The notes under the pieces were generated by a model that saw nothing but the letters and a program-made list of their open reading frames with translations, was not told the origin of the DNA and did not search any database. Positions 9,094-18,638 of a stretch of 64,000 nt of DNA are shown here, piece by piece (position 1 is the stretch's first letter; each line of letters opens with the position of its first letter). Both the position numbers and the translations under genes were made by a program. Location: NCBI GenBank assembly GCA_963851215.1, contig CAWKOG010000020.1, forward strand, positions 186,001-250,000. Reading direction: 5' to 3'. Source of the DNA: DATKFM01 sp963851215. GTDB taxonomy: Bacteria > Pseudomonadota > Alphaproteobacteria > Dongiales > Dongiaceae.

Positions 9094-10071
9094 ATGTCCT
9101 CAACCGCCGATTGGACGATCCCGCAGGATGCGCAGCCGAAGCCGGAAGACTACGGCTTCGACCTCGACCGCGCGCTGAACGCCGTCGTCAGCGTCCGCGC
9201 CAACATTCCCGACGACGCGTTCACCGCCGAAGTGCTGGGCACGGAGCGTGCCGGCAATGGCGTGGTGATCCGCAGCGACGGCGTCATCCTGACGATAGGC
9301 TATCTGATCGTCGAGGCCGAGTCGGTGTGGATCCATCTCGCCGACGGCCGGCTGGTGCCCGGCCATGTGCTCGCCTATGACGCGGAGACCGGCTTCGGCA
9401 TGGTGCAGGCGCTGGCTCGTCTCGATCTGCCGGCCTTGCCGATGGGCAGCACCGCATCAGCCGGCGTGGGCGATCCCGTGATAGCCGCGGGCGCCGGCGG
9501 GCGGGCTCATTCGGTGGCGGCGCGCCTCCTCGCCAAGCAGGAGTTTGCCGGCTACTGGGAATATGTCCTGGACGAGGCGCTGTTCACCGGGCCGGCGCAT
9601 CCCCTCTGGGGCGGCAGCGCACTGATCGGCGCCGGCGGCGACCTCCTGGGCATCGGCTCGCTCCAGCTCCAGCGCGCCGGCCGGGGCGGCCGGGCCGAAG
9701 ACATCAACATGTATGTCCCGATCGATCTGCTGCGGCCGATCCAGGAGGACATGATGACCCGCGGCCGCGCCATCCGCCCGCCGCGGCCATGGCTCGGGCT
9801 CTACGCGACGGAGGTGGAAGACCGGGTGGTGGTAGCCGGCCTCGCCAGCAACGCGCCGGCCAAGGCGGCAAGGCTGAAGACCGGCGATATCGTGCTCTCC
9901 GTGGCCGGGGAAGAGGTCCACGACCTGGCCGAGCTGTGGCGACGGATCTGGTCGCTGGGCGACGCCGGGGTCGAGGTGCCGCTGCTGGTCTACCGCGACG
10001 GCCGGGCCATGGAGGTCAAGGTCGCCTCCGCCGACCGGCAGAAGTTCCTCAAAGGCCCGCGGCTGCAATAG
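9094..10071 (+). CDS. HtrA-like protein with PDZ domain and no catalytic triad
   Basis: 325 residues in the DegP/HtrA layout: a trypsin-like domain (about 25-220) followed by a PDZ domain (about 230-315, with VAGLASNAPAKAARLKTGDIV). The three catalytic positions are all replaced. The TNNH motif reads TIGY (Tyr70 for His), the DLA motif reads GFG (Gly100 for Asp), and the GNSGG motif reads PLWGG (Trp172 for Ser). No signal peptide is visible, so it may be cytoplasmic. It probably acts as a binding or scaffolding protein. The surrounding fold sequence is well kept, which argues for selection rather than decay. Confidence 0.85.
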   Translation: MSSTADWTIPQDAQPKPEDYGFDLDRALNAVVSVRANIPDDAFTAEVLGTERAGNGVVIRSDGVILTIGYLIVEAESVWIHLADGRLVPGHVLAYDAETGFGMVQALARLDLPALPMGSTASAGVGDPVIAAGAGGRAHSVAARLLAKQEFAGYWEYVLDEALFTGPAHPLWGGSALIGAGGDLLGIGSLQLQRAGRGGRAEDINMYVPIDLLRPIQEDMMTRGRAIRPPRPWLGLYATEVEDRVVVAGLASNAPAKAARLKTGDIVLSVAGEEVHDLAELWRRIWSLGDAGVEVPLLVYRDGRAMEVKVASADRQKFLKGPRLQ

Positions 10072-10087
10072 GCGGAAAGCGGCGGCG

Positions 10088-11368
10088 CTATTCCGCCGCC
10101 ACCTGCGCCGCCTTCGCCTGCTTGCGCGGTTCCTTGTGGAACGTGCCATCCTTCATGATCGCCAGCAGCCGGCGCTTGTCCTTCAGGATACCGACATCGG
10201 CGACCGGGTTGCCGTCCACCAGCAGGATATCCGCGAGAAAGCCCGGCTTGATCTGGCCAAGCTCGTTGCCCATGCCCATGATCTCGCCGCCGAGCTTGGT
10301 GGCGGAAACCAGCGCGTCGATGGGCGAGAAGCCCAGCAGCTTCACGAAATGCTCGAGGTCACGGGCATTGGTACCGATCGGGTTCCAGGCAAAGCCGTAA
10401 TCGCCGCCGGGCAGGATGCGCACGCCCATCTTCTTCAGCTTCTTCATGTTCTCGATGCACTTGTCGAGCTCGCGGCGGAAGTAGATGGCGACCGGATGGT
10501 CCTTGGTGATGCCGTAGCCGGAACCCTCGCCTTCGGCGGTGACATACATGATGCCCATGGCCGGGGCGACGAAGATGCGGTCTTTCTGCTCGTCCAACAT
10601 CTCCAGCGCCTTCGTATCCGACAGCGTGCAGTGATAGAGCACGTCGACGCCGTTGCGCAGGCACATCTTCACGCTTTCGGCAGAGCGGGCATGAGCTGCC
10701 ATCATCTTGCCGCGCGACCGGGCGACCTCGGCCACCGCCGCGACCTCCGCTTCATTCATGACCGTCTGATGGGCGCGGGCGAAGGGCACGAACTCGTCAC
10801 CAGACGGATTGATTTTCAGGTTGTCGACGCCCTCGCGGCACATCTCCCGCGCGGTCTTGCGGAACTCATCCGGCCCATCGCAGCAGATGGCGAAGGTTTC
10901 GCGGTAGATGTGGGTGCGCCGCACATCGCCAAGGCCGCCGGTCACCGTCAGCTCCGGGCTGGCGGCGCGCATGCGGGGGCCCGGGATCTCGCCGTCATTG
11001 ATGGCGTTGCGGATCACCACATCGATGCGCGCCTTGGCGGACGCCGCGCTGAATACCGAAGTGAAGCCCTGGTCCAGGATCACCCGGGCATACTTCATGG
11101 TCTTGAGGGTGTGTTCTTCCGGCGGGATGTCCCCCAGCCCCTCCAGGGTTGAGGTATCGCAGAAGCTGAGATGGCCATGGGCCTCCACCAGGCCCGGCAT
11201 CAGGGTGGCGCCGCCACCATCTACCACCGTGGCCCCGTCCCGGGGCAGCTTGGTGCCGGTCTTCGCCAGCTTCTTGATCCGGTTGCCTTCCACCAGCACC
11301 TCGCCGGTATAGGGCTTGGCGCCGGAACCGTCGAAAATGCTGACATTGGTAAACAACGTACGAGCCAT
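10088..11368 (-). CDS. Metal-dependent amidohydrolase (imidazolonepropionase/prolidase-like)
   Basis: 426 residues, amidohydrolase superfamily. Metal ligands are visible as VEAHGHLSF, the Lys of DNLKINPSG (likely carboxylated), AAHARSAE, LYHCTLSD and the Asp of LPGGDYGFAWNP. Close relatives are annotated as Xaa-Pro dipeptidase-like or imidazolonepropionase-related, but the true substrates are mostly unknown. There is no signal peptide. The gene stands alone, convergent with the HtrA-like gene (16 bases apart). The true imidazolonepropionase is at 7029, so I would not assign it to histidine use. Confidence 0.85.
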   Translation of the reverse strand: MARTLFTNVSIFDGSGAKPYTGEVLVEGNRIKKLAKTGTKLPRDGATVVDGGGATLMPGLVEAHGHLSFCDTSTLEGLGDIPPEEHTLKTMKYARVILDQGFTSVFSAASAKARIDVVIRNAINDGEIPGPRMRAASPELTVTGGLGDVRRTHIYRETFAICCDGPDEFRKTAREMCREGVDNLKINPSGDEFVPFARAHQTVMNEAEVAAVAEVARSRGKMMAAHARSAESVKMCLRNGVDVLYHCTLSDTKALEMLDEQKDRIFVAPAMGIMYVTAEGEGSGYGITKDHPVAIYFRRELDKCIENMKKLKKMGVRILPGGDYGFAWNPIGTNARDLEHFVKLLGFSPIDALVSATKLGGEIMGMGNELGQIKPGFLADILLVDGNPVADVGILKDKRRLLAIMKDGTFHKEPRKQAKAAQVAAE

Positions 11369-12057
11369 GGGACCTCCCTAAGATCCAAATCGGTCTTGAT
11401 TATTGGCGTGCAGTCTAACGGCATTCCCAGGACCGGGGAAGCCGGTTTGGGGCGGGGCATATGGGGGTATTTGCCGGGCTGGCATGCCATTTACCGCGAT
11501 TCTTGCGGCAACCCGCGAAGGGTTGTTTTGCGGGTGCCCCACCGGCAAAGCCTTGCCGTTTCTGTGAATATTTTCAGATTTTTGATTTTTGCGAAAACAA
11601 CCCTTGGCGGCGAGCAAGGGCGGGACAGGTCGCCGCAGCTAGTCCCGCCGGGTGAGTTCTGAAGTCAGCAAGGCTAGTACACGTGCATACAGGTATACAT
11701 TCCGGAAGGCGCAGGCATGCCGGCTGTCAAGAGTATCTACAATGTCCAACATCGAGACCGCCGGCCGGAGCCGGTGGTGATCCATTGATGTGGGGGTTCT
11801 GTAGAGGCCGTTCAAGGAATTCAGCCCTACATGGAATCGCGCAAAAAACTTGTCATCCCGGAACCGGCGCTTCAGCGACGGAACCCAGGACCCAAGCACA
11901 CGGAATTCGTCAAGGTACCGCAACGCCGCTCGGTGTTCATGGGTCCCGGATAATCGCGCGCGAGACAAACGCTTTGCGTTTGCTCGGGACGCGCGATTTC
12001 CGGGATGACAATTGTGTTATGCGTGCAGCGTCCTACTCCTTCGTCGTACCGGCAAGA
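11369..12057. other. Intergenic region with a repeat pair
   Basis: About 690 bases without a supported gene. The first 270 bases are a promoter-side region for the amidohydrolase with several A/T runs (11570-11610). The second half is occupied by the inverted repeat pair at 11850-12011. Open frames here, including one on the minus strand at 11639-11968, run through the repeat and show no protein-like composition. Confidence 0.6.
11850..12011. repeat. Inverted REP-like element
   Basis: The outer arms are perfect inverted copies: TTGTCATCCCGG at 11850-11861 and CCGGGATGACAA at 12000-12011. Inside, 11952-11998 folds into a long imperfect hairpin (AATCGCGCG on the left, CGCGCGATT on the right, with ACAAACGC/GCGTTTG nearer the loop). 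This is the style of the non-coding repeats scattered between alphaproteobacterial genes. No transposase is present. Confidence 0.7.
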
Positions 12058-12826
12058 CTAGAACCGCAGCGCACCGCCGATGAGGGGGCCGGTCTGCGTC
12101 ACGTCGTAGACGAAGCCGTCGTCGTCGTAGTCGACTTCGAGGTGTCGGTAGCCAATGACGGTTGACAGCCAGTCGTTCCACTCATAGCCGAAGCCGCCGA
12201 AGACGTCCCAGGTGAGGTCGGATCCAACGCCGAAGCCGCCAGCATTGCCCCACGCCGTAAGGAAGAAGCCAGCCCCGAAATCGGTCCGCGCCCGCATGCC
12301 AAACAGCGGATCGGCCCAGCTTTCGGCGTTCTTGGCAACACGCCCTGGCAGCAAGCCGGCACCGAGAGAGAACTTCGTCTCCACCGACCAGACACGAATG
12401 CCGCCGAGGAGATCGAGATTGAAGCCATCAGAGGCAATGACGCGATAAGCGCCTTCGAAGGTGCCGATGAAATTCGTGACCTCAGCTTCTGCAGTAGAGA
12501 ACAGCGGCCCCGGCGTCGTACCGTCGGCCGAGAGTCGGATGTAGATGATGTCAGCAAGAAAGCCGAAGCGCTCGTTGCGGATTTCCCCCCCGATCATCAG
12601 GGATGGATCGAGATGCTCGAAGATATCGCTGAAGCTCGCATCGACCTCGAGCCGGCGGCAAGCGTGGAAAGAGCGCGATATCGCCCTCGAGACTCGCGAA
12701 CCAGACATAGGGCGCAACGGAGAATGAAAATTCATCGCCCGTTGGCGTCGCGTCTTGCGCCCGCACCGTTTGCGCGCCTAACATCGCCAACGATGCCACT
12801 GCAACCGCAATGATAAGTTGTTGCAT
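12058..12826 (-). CDS. Outer-membrane beta-barrel protein (frameshifted)
   Basis: A 255-residue protein: signal peptide (MQQLIIAVAVASLAMLGAQ, cleavage after VRA), then alternating beta-strand sequence such as FSFSVAPYVWFASLEGDIA, GFLADIIYIRLS, TWDVFGGFGYEWNDW and YRHLEVDYDDD, ending in LIGGALRF with the terminal Phe typical of outer-membrane barrels. The frame changes near 12655, where GGCTC stands for an expected GGTC. It follows the DUF3604 gene by 51 bases on the same strand, the last of a run of four genes for exported proteins. No substrate or function can be assigned. Confidence 0.75.
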
Positions 12827-12877
12827 TTCGCAACCTCCCCCATTCAGTGCGAAATCTTTGCCGGTGACTGCCGCGAA

Positions 12878-14828
12878 CTATGGCGTGTACCAGATCGGCG
12901 AGGTGTAGGCCCTGTCCTGGATCGAACTCGGTGCTTCGGGAGGCGGTTTCGTCCCGAAGAACTTGGCGTCGTACGTCGTCCAGCGAGGTGTCGGGATTTC
13001 AAGCACGCGTACGTAATAAAAGGCGCGCTCAGTCGGGTTGAATTCCGGGTCGCGCCAATAGCCCGCCAGGAGCGGTGCGCCGATCGTATTCGTGTAGGTC
13101 GCCTGTGCGACATTCACGGTGTTGCCGACGGGGGGCAGCTTGCCGTCGGGCCCGGGCTTGCGATCTCCCGACCAAACGACATCGTAGACCTTTTCCTTCA
13201 GTTCGCCCTTCGCATCCATCCATCCCTTCACGATCTGGATGCGGTCGAGATTGGCGCCGTCGGCATCCCGCAGCGCGCGTATCACAAATGCCGGCGCTTT
13301 TCCCTCCGGGGCGGCCGAGAGGTCGCCGCCCATTGGAACGCCTGTGCTGTAGCCGTACCGGGCGAAATCGTGCCGTTGCACGTCGTCCGGCCAGGAAGTC
13401 GAATCCGGCGAAGACGCGGACCAAAAGCCGCGTGCCGGTCGTGGCGTAGACCTCCTTGCGCGCCATGGCGTCCCATAGGGCCTCTCGCGTGTTGTCTGTC
13501 GCCCACACCGCCGCGAGCCCCGATGCGCTGCCTTGCCAAGCATACTGCCTCGCCTTGGGGTCCGGACTGAGGCGCCCAGTGACCACCTCGAAGAACCGCT
13601 CGGGCCTGGCAGACGGCTCCAGCGTCGCGGCCTTTCCGAAGAAGTTGTCTTCTGTTGACGTTGCAAGGCCGGTGTGGGAATCGGTTGACCCGACCATCCC
13701 GAACTTGAAAGGGTTCACGCCGAGCTGCTCTTCGTATTTCAGACCGCGCTTCAGCGCTTCGCGCGCGTATTCACGGGGCAGCATGTCGGGCGTGTGCTGG
13801 CCAGGTCCGAAGCTGCCTTTGTCCCAGGTCTCGAAGTTGGAAAACTCGTCGTTCGGCGACAGAGCCGGATGGGCCTCGCCGTCACCCTTCGACTGTGTGA
13901 CTTCGTAGATCGGCTCCCAGCGCATGCGCTGTGCGGCATAGTCGCGGTCGATCGGCTTCTTCGTGATGAGCGTCACGTCGTCGAACATCAGCCCGAGTGA
14001 CAGATTGCCATTGTGCGGGATGGCGAGGACCTTTCCGCCGGTCCGCTGCTCATAGCTCGCCATCCACCTCCACAGATCCTCCGGATCGACGCTGTCATAC
14101 TGCGAGAACGGAATGATCTGATCGGCCTTCGCCTTGCCATCGCGGAAAATGACGTTGCGGTGCAGATTGTTGCCGTCGGGCGACGAGGTCCACTCGTATC
14201 CAATCAAGGCGGTGAACTTCCCGGGATCGTTGTATGTCTCGGCCGCCGCGGTGATGCGTTCCCACATGGTGCGTGTCAGCGCCTCGTTTCCTTTGAGCGG
14301 ATCCTTCCGCTCGGCCATGGCCCGGCCCAGGCGTTGTAGGCCTCGCCGCCCTTGCCGCTTTTGAGCAAGTCGTAAACGGTCTTGCCGAAACTTGTCCTGA
14401 GCAGGTCAGCGTTCGAACTCCCCGATCATGGTAGCCAGGCCAAGGTTCTCGGCATGATCGGAGATGACCAGGAAGTCGAGCGGACGCTGCAGGCGCACGC
14501 GAAGGCCCGTGTTGGAAGTGACCTCTTCGCCCCGGGCAAAGCGATAGGCCTCGTCCGGACCGAGGCGCGTGCCAAACATGCCGGCGTCGGTCGAATAGGA
14601 CGGTATGCAGATGCGTATCGCCGAAATAAACTCGATCGGGGAAACCCTTGACGAGGTAAGGGGAGTACTCGCGCCTCGCCAATCGTTACCTTCCCAGGGT
14701 CTAGGGTCCATATCCTGCGCCGCTGCGTTCGGTGACAAAGCGATAGCCCCGGCGACGGCCAGCATGAAGACTGCAATACTGAGGTTGAGCTTCTTGATCA
14801 CGAGCTTCCTCCCGAGATTTGAGTGCAT
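12878..14828 (-). CDS. DUF3604-family exported protein (frameshifted)
   Basis: About 650 residues. A signal peptide (LSIAVFMLAVAGAIALS) is followed by the DUF3604 landmarks VYFGDTHLHT, STDAGMFGTRLGPDEAYRFARGE, LDFLVISDHAENLG, TALIGYEW, LAIPHNGNLSLG, FKFGMVGSTDSHTG and a C-terminal AFYYVRVLEIPTPRW. The His/Asp pattern resembles PHP-type metal-dependent hydrolases, and the family is generally exported; substrates are not known. The reading frame breaks near 14635, 14405 and 13385, probably by sequence errors, since conserved blocks continue on each side. It lies between a small exported protein and the outer-membrane barrel in one apparent operon. Confidence 0.8.
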
Positions 14829-14885
14829 CAGTTGCTTAAATCGAGAAATCGCCCGCTCCGGTATTGGGCGCCGCTGCCATTACCG

Positions 14886-15302
14886 TCAGTCAGGTACGCA
14901 GCTACCGAAGATCACGAAGCCGACGCTGTCGCCCGAGATTGCCAGCGCCATCGAACCGGTGTCTTTCGCGACTGTCATGGTCCAACCCAGTCCCGCCTGG
15001 ATGCCGGTCACGACGAGGCGGCCATCTTTCTGCACCTCGCCAGCGAATTCCGCCGTCAAATCCGTGCCGTCGGGCAATGTGCCCACAACCTGATCGCTCT
15101 TGAGATTAACGTGGAAAATCGATGGCAGTCCGATTGCCTCCGCATCATCTTCAATGCAGTTTGAGCCGGGGGCGCAGTCGAAGCTTTGATCGGTTTCACA
15201 GATGAGGGCTTCAGCGTCCTGGGCGGCGGAGCCCGAAGAAACCAAGCCGACAACCATCGCGCATACACAGAAGGAGCAGCCTAAACGGGGTTGCCACCGC
15301 AT
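14886..15302 (-). CDS. Small exported hypothetical protein
   Basis: 138 residues with a signal peptide ending near SGSAAQD. The mature part has four cysteines in a short stretch and near the end (ICETDQSFDCAPGSNC and GSCVPD), so disulphides are likely in the periplasm. It includes a probable beta-sandwich region (FHVNLKSDQVVGTLPDGTDL). I do not recognise a family. It sits 13 bases after the glycine-zipper gene and 57 bases before the DUF3604 gene, all on the minus strand, so it is probably co-transcribed with them. Confidence 0.6.
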   Translation of the reverse strand: MRWQPRLGCSFCVCAMVVGLVSSGSAAQDAEALICETDQSFDCAPGSNCIEDDAEAIGLPSIFHVNLKSDQVVGTLPDGTDLTAEFAGEVQKDGRLVVTGIQAGLGWTMTVAKDTGSMALAISGDSVGFVIFGSCVPD

Positions 15303-15315
15303 GATCCGATCCTCC

Positions 15316-15777
15316 CTAGTTCACGGAATAGCCGCGGCCTTCGAGACACGCGCGTAGAGCGCGCGTATACTCGGCGCTGGTTTGTTGGTTCATGGTATTC
15401 ACTTTCTGATTGTGCTGGTGCTGCCGGACGCCACCCAGAAGGGCACCAGTTCCCGCCCCTATCGCGGCACCCTTGCCGGCCTTGCCGCCGGCGATGGCGC
15501 CACCGACAGCACCAACCGCAGCTCCGCCGGCCGCGCCTTTGACTGCGCCGCCGGAGGCGTAGCTGCCTCCCGATTGGGCATAGGGGTTATAGCCTGAGTT
15601 CTGAACGGCCCAGACATGACATTCGCCTTGATCCTGCTCCTGCTGCTTCGCGCTCTGCCCCTGCTTCGGGTAGACGTAGAGAGCGTTGGCTTGAGCGCTT
15701 GCTTGATCCGATACCAGCAAGACCGAAAGCGCCGAAACGGCAATCACGCATGACCAACTCGTGCGAATGAGTTTCAT
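15316..15777 (-). CDS. Exported glycine-zipper protein
   Basis: 153 residues: signal peptide (CVIAVSALSVLLVSDQASA), a Gln-rich linker with YPKQGQSAKQQEQDQGEC, then a glycine zipper (about 75-115) in which small residues alternate, as in AAGGAAVGAVGGAIAGG. It ends with a helix containing YTRALRACLEGRGYSV. Such proteins are found in the periplasm or associated with the outer membrane, where the zipper packs or inserts in membranes; the exact role is not known. First gene of the run of four exported-protein genes that continues to 12058. Confidence 0.75.
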   Translation of the reverse strand: MKLIRTSWSCVIAVSALSVLLVSDQASAQANALYVYPKQGQSAKQQEQDQGECHVWAVQNSGYNPYAQSGGSYASGGAVKGAAGGAAVGAVGGAIAGGKAGKGAAIGAGTGALLGGVRQHQHNQKVNTMNQQTSAEYTRALRACLEGRGYSVN

Positions 15778-16182
15778 GTGCGTTGCTCCATGCTTCCGAA
15801 ATGTTGATCTCCTCCCGGACTAACATCTGTCCGGGGCCAGTTCGAGATCTACGCTGCCTGCGAAAGCTGAGCCGGGATTTCCCAGATGAACTCCCCCGAC
15901 CGCCAAGAAACGATAGTACAACCCTGGCTTTTGATCCAGGCAAACTAAATCTTTTCGTGGTCCGGATTTCCCACGTTGCGGTGCAGCGGACGCGGTTTGA
16001 TAGGGAAGTCGAGCGGAGCGCCGTCAAGCGTCTACTTGAAGACGCTCAGAAGTGAGCGTAAGACTGGCCATGAATTTCCTCGCAAGGTCGGTTGCTTGCT
16101 ACCTGGACTCGCTCAACTGAATTGCTCACAAAAAAGAAACTGCAAATTCATCGATGTGCAATGGCAGATCGGGAGGATCGAC
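15778..16182. other. Intergenic region between divergent genes
   Basis: About 400 bases separating the exported-protein run (minus strand) from the DUF4410 lipoprotein (plus strand). I see no gene, repeat or clear terminator in it. It should hold promoters for both directions; the stretch from 16060 to 16150 is the most AT-rich. Confidence 0.5.
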
Positions 16183-16891
16183 ATGACACGCTCTTGGCTT
16201 GGCTCTGGGGGCGGCCGGTATGATGCTGCTCTCCGGCTGCGCTTCCAGCGGCGCCAAGCAGCAACAGAGCACCGCAGCGGCCCAGGAGTTGGGCCGTCCT
16301 GGGCTCGTCATCGTTTACGACTTCGCTGGAACCCGCGAAGATCTGCCGTCGGACTCGGTGATCGCCCGCTACTATCAGCAGCGAAGTGTTCCGCAGACGC
16401 GACAGCAGGTGGAACTCGGCCGCCAGCTTGGTCGGCTGGTGGCGCAACATCTCGTCAAGGATCTCAACAGCGCAGGAATCAAGGCGGAGCCCGTCGATTC
16501 AGCGCCGGTACCCCGCATCGGCGACGGGGTGATCCGAGGTGAATTCATCGTTGTCAACGAAGGCAGCCGTCTGTCGCGCGTGCTTATCGGATTCGGTGCG
16601 GGCGCGGCGGAGCTGAAGACTTTAGTGGAAGCTTACCAGATGACCGCCACTGGCCCGCGTCCGCTCGGATCGGCGCAGATCGAAGCGGCAGGCGGCAAGA
16701 TGCCGGGCATGCTGGTCCCGGTCGGTATCGGGGCTGCGGCTGGCAGCGCCGCGACAAGCGCGGCGATAAGCGGTGCCGCCAACATCGCACAGGAAGCCGG
16801 GCCGGAAACCATCGAGGCCGCCGCGCAGCGCACTGCCAAAGAGATCACCAAGCTTGTCGTCGCCGCCTACAAGAAGCGGGGCTGGCTGTAG
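16183..16891 (+). CDS. DUF4410-family lipoprotein
   Basis: About 235 residues. GGGAGGA at 16171-16177 points to the ATG at 16183 (MTRSW), but the lipoprotein signal LALGAAGMMLLSGCASS is in a different frame, entered near 16198; an extra base there would explain it. Otherwise a TTG at 16199 would have to serve. The lipobox is LSGC. The mature protein follows the DUF4410 pattern: VIVYDFAGTREDLPSD near the start, LVKDLNSAGIKAEP, GEFIVVNEGSRLSRVLIGFGAG, and a C-terminal amphipathic helix region. Expected in the periplasm, anchored to a membrane. Function unknown. Confidence 0.78.
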
Positions 16892-16979
16892 ACCTCTATT
16901 GCCGTGGCTGGGGCGAAGTGGCTTGCGATTGCTTCAACACAAAGGAGCGCGCGGATGAACTCTGAAAGCATTTCTGACA

Positions 16980-17723
16980 ATGCCATTGAGCTTGGCCTGT
17001 CGCTGCGGTACTTGCTCTACAGAACTGCCGGGCCATGAGAAGGACTTCGGTCTAGCCCGTCGCGGCTTCCTGCGGGGCGCCATCGCTGGAACGGTCGTGA
17101 GCGTGTTTGCCGGGGCTATGGTTACACGTGCTCCGCCGGCATCGGCCCAGAGCACGCTGACGCCGGATGCAGCACTCAAGGCAATGATGGACGGCAACCA
17201 GCGCTACGTCGGCGGTCAGCTCCAGTCTCTCAACGAAGACTTGGCGATCCTCAAGGCCAAGACAGCGGAGAAGCAGGAGCCATTCGCCGCCGTGCTGTCC
17301 TGCGCCAATTCCCGGGTGCCGGTGGAGTTTGTCTTCGACCAGAGCATCGGCCACCTCTTTGTCGTTCGCGTCGCCGGCAACGTCGCCACGCCCGAAATCG
17401 TGGCAAGCCTGGAGTATGGCGTCGCTGTTCTGGGCACCAAGGTCCTCATGGTGCTGGGGCACGGCAGTTGCGGCGCGGTCAAGGCGACGATTGAAGGCAA
17501 AGCGGTGCCCGGCCAGATCAGCGCCCTCTACGCGCCCATCCAGCCGGCGGTGGACGCCGCAGGCCCCGACCTGGACGCTGCGATCGACGCCAATGCCAAG
17601 ATCCAGGCGAGCCTGCTCAGCAAGGCCTCTCCATTGATTGCCGGCGCGATCAAGGAAGGGAAACTGAAAGTCGTGGCGGCCCGGTATGACCTCGCGAGCG
17701 GAAAGGTTTCCCTGCTCGCCTAG
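16980..17723 (+). CDS. Beta-class carbonic anhydrase-like protein with Tat signal
   Basis: 247 residues. A twin-arginine signal (ARRGFLRGAIAG) precedes the beta-carbonic anhydrase domain: GNQRYVGG, LSCANSRVPVEFVFDQ, FVVRVAGNVA, SLEYGVAVLG and LGHGSCGAVKA. Zinc ligands Cys108, His161 and Cys164 are present, as is Arg112. The Asp of the CxDxR motif is Asn110 (AAT for GAT); in known enzymes this Asp is catalytic. Members hydrate CO2 to bicarbonate. An ATG at 16955 with a better binding site (AAAGGAG, 16941-16947) is in another frame, so the true N-terminus may differ. The N-terminal CRCGTC could bind metal. Confidence 0.85.
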   Translation: MPLSLACRCGTCSTELPGHEKDFGLARRGFLRGAIAGTVVSVFAGAMVTRAPPASAQSTLTPDAALKAMMDGNQRYVGGQLQSLNEDLAILKAKTAEKQEPFAAVLSCANSRVPVEFVFDQSIGHLFVVRVAGNVATPEIVASLEYGVAVLGTKVLMVLGHGSCGAVKATIEGKAVPGQISALYAPIQPAVDAAGPDLDAAIDANAKIQASLLSKASPLIAGAIKEGKLKVVAARYDLASGKVSLLA

Positions 17724-17882
17724 AGGGCCGTCGGCATCGATACAGCAGGTGAGGCTTAGGATTGGATAGGCCTTCGTACAGGCGCCCCCGCGGTCGTCGG
17801 TGGCTGATCGTTATCCAGTTCTAGTTTCGGACTTGAAACCGCCCAGATCCCATCCTGACTATGGGGCCTCGCAATGGACTTG

Positions 17883-18638
17883 TTATTTCAGGAACTCGAT
17901 CCGCCGCACGAAAGACTTCGCGGTAGCCTTTCCAGTTGCCTGGTCAGTGTCGATCGCGATTGTGAAACCGCTGATTGCGGGCACGTCCGTTCGACCGAAG
18001 TAGGTTTTGAAGGCCTGTGCAAGATCGAATTCGGATACCAGGGATTCATCGAGGCTGGGGTGGCGAAGGCAGACATATCGGCCGCCAGCCTTGAAATAGC
18101 GCCCAGTATAGGGATAGTCGAGACGTCCTACTCGGCAAAGGAATAGGCCAATGAAGTACGGGCTGTCCGGCACCAGCATAGACCCGCTGGATATCTTGGT
18201 CTTGCCGAAGAAAACATGGATCATTATCGCTTCGCTGCGTACGCCCTTGTCGTAGTCCGCGCCGGGCGGGAAGGCGGCGACCCCCCATTCGATGCGAATC
18301 CGCGTGGCGCCTGCCACATCTTTCTCGTTGATTAGGAGGCCGAACGCCCGCCTCTTGGCCTCGACAACCAGCTTGTCGTCGACGACCGTCAGCGTGATCT
18401 TGCCTGCATTGCCCGCATCCTGCTTGGCGACGAAGCCCTTAGTGCCGAGCCAGTTAAGCACCGAGCCGCCGCGGAAGCCGGAAAAATCGACACTGTAGAC
18501 GCGGTCCTGTGCCTCCGCCGAGTTAGCCTGCAGCGAAACAGAAAGGCATATGATGCTGAGAACGCACCTGATTTGCGTGAGCACGGCGAGCTTCCCTCTG
18601 TCGGCTATCGGGCTGCACTGGGCTTGCGATATAGACAT
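17883..18638 (-). CDS. Exported protein resembling DUF3047
   Basis: 251 residues; hydrophobic signal segment around residues 22-42 (TQIRCVLSIICLSVSLQ) with likely cleavage after SAEA. The mature part begins DRVYSVDFSGFRGG and includes RAFGLLINEKDVAGATRIRIEWGV and a C-terminal ISGFTIAIDTDQATGKATA, which resemble the carbohydrate-binding-like DUF3047 proteins (TRLRWRW and IAVMTDTDN-type motifs). The match is by eye and only moderate. Stands alone on the minus strand, with no obvious operon partner. Exported, role unknown. Confidence 0.55.
   Translation of the reverse strand: MSISQAQCSPIADRGKLAVLTQIRCVLSIICLSVSLQANSAEAQDRVYSVDFSGFRGGSVLNWLGTKGFVAKQDAGNAGKITLTVVDDKLVVEAKRRAFGLLINEKDVAGATRIRIEWGVAAFPPGADYDKGVRSEAIMIHVFFGKTKISSGSMLVPDSPYFIGLFLCRVGRLDYPYTGRYFKAGGRYVCLRHPSLDESLVSEFDLAQAFKTYFGRTDVPAISGFTIAIDTDQATGKATAKSFVRRIEFLK

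Noticed and set aside
11639..11968. 109-codon minus-strand frame
   Set aside because: Runs through the repeat at 11850-12011 and has no start signals or conserved features.
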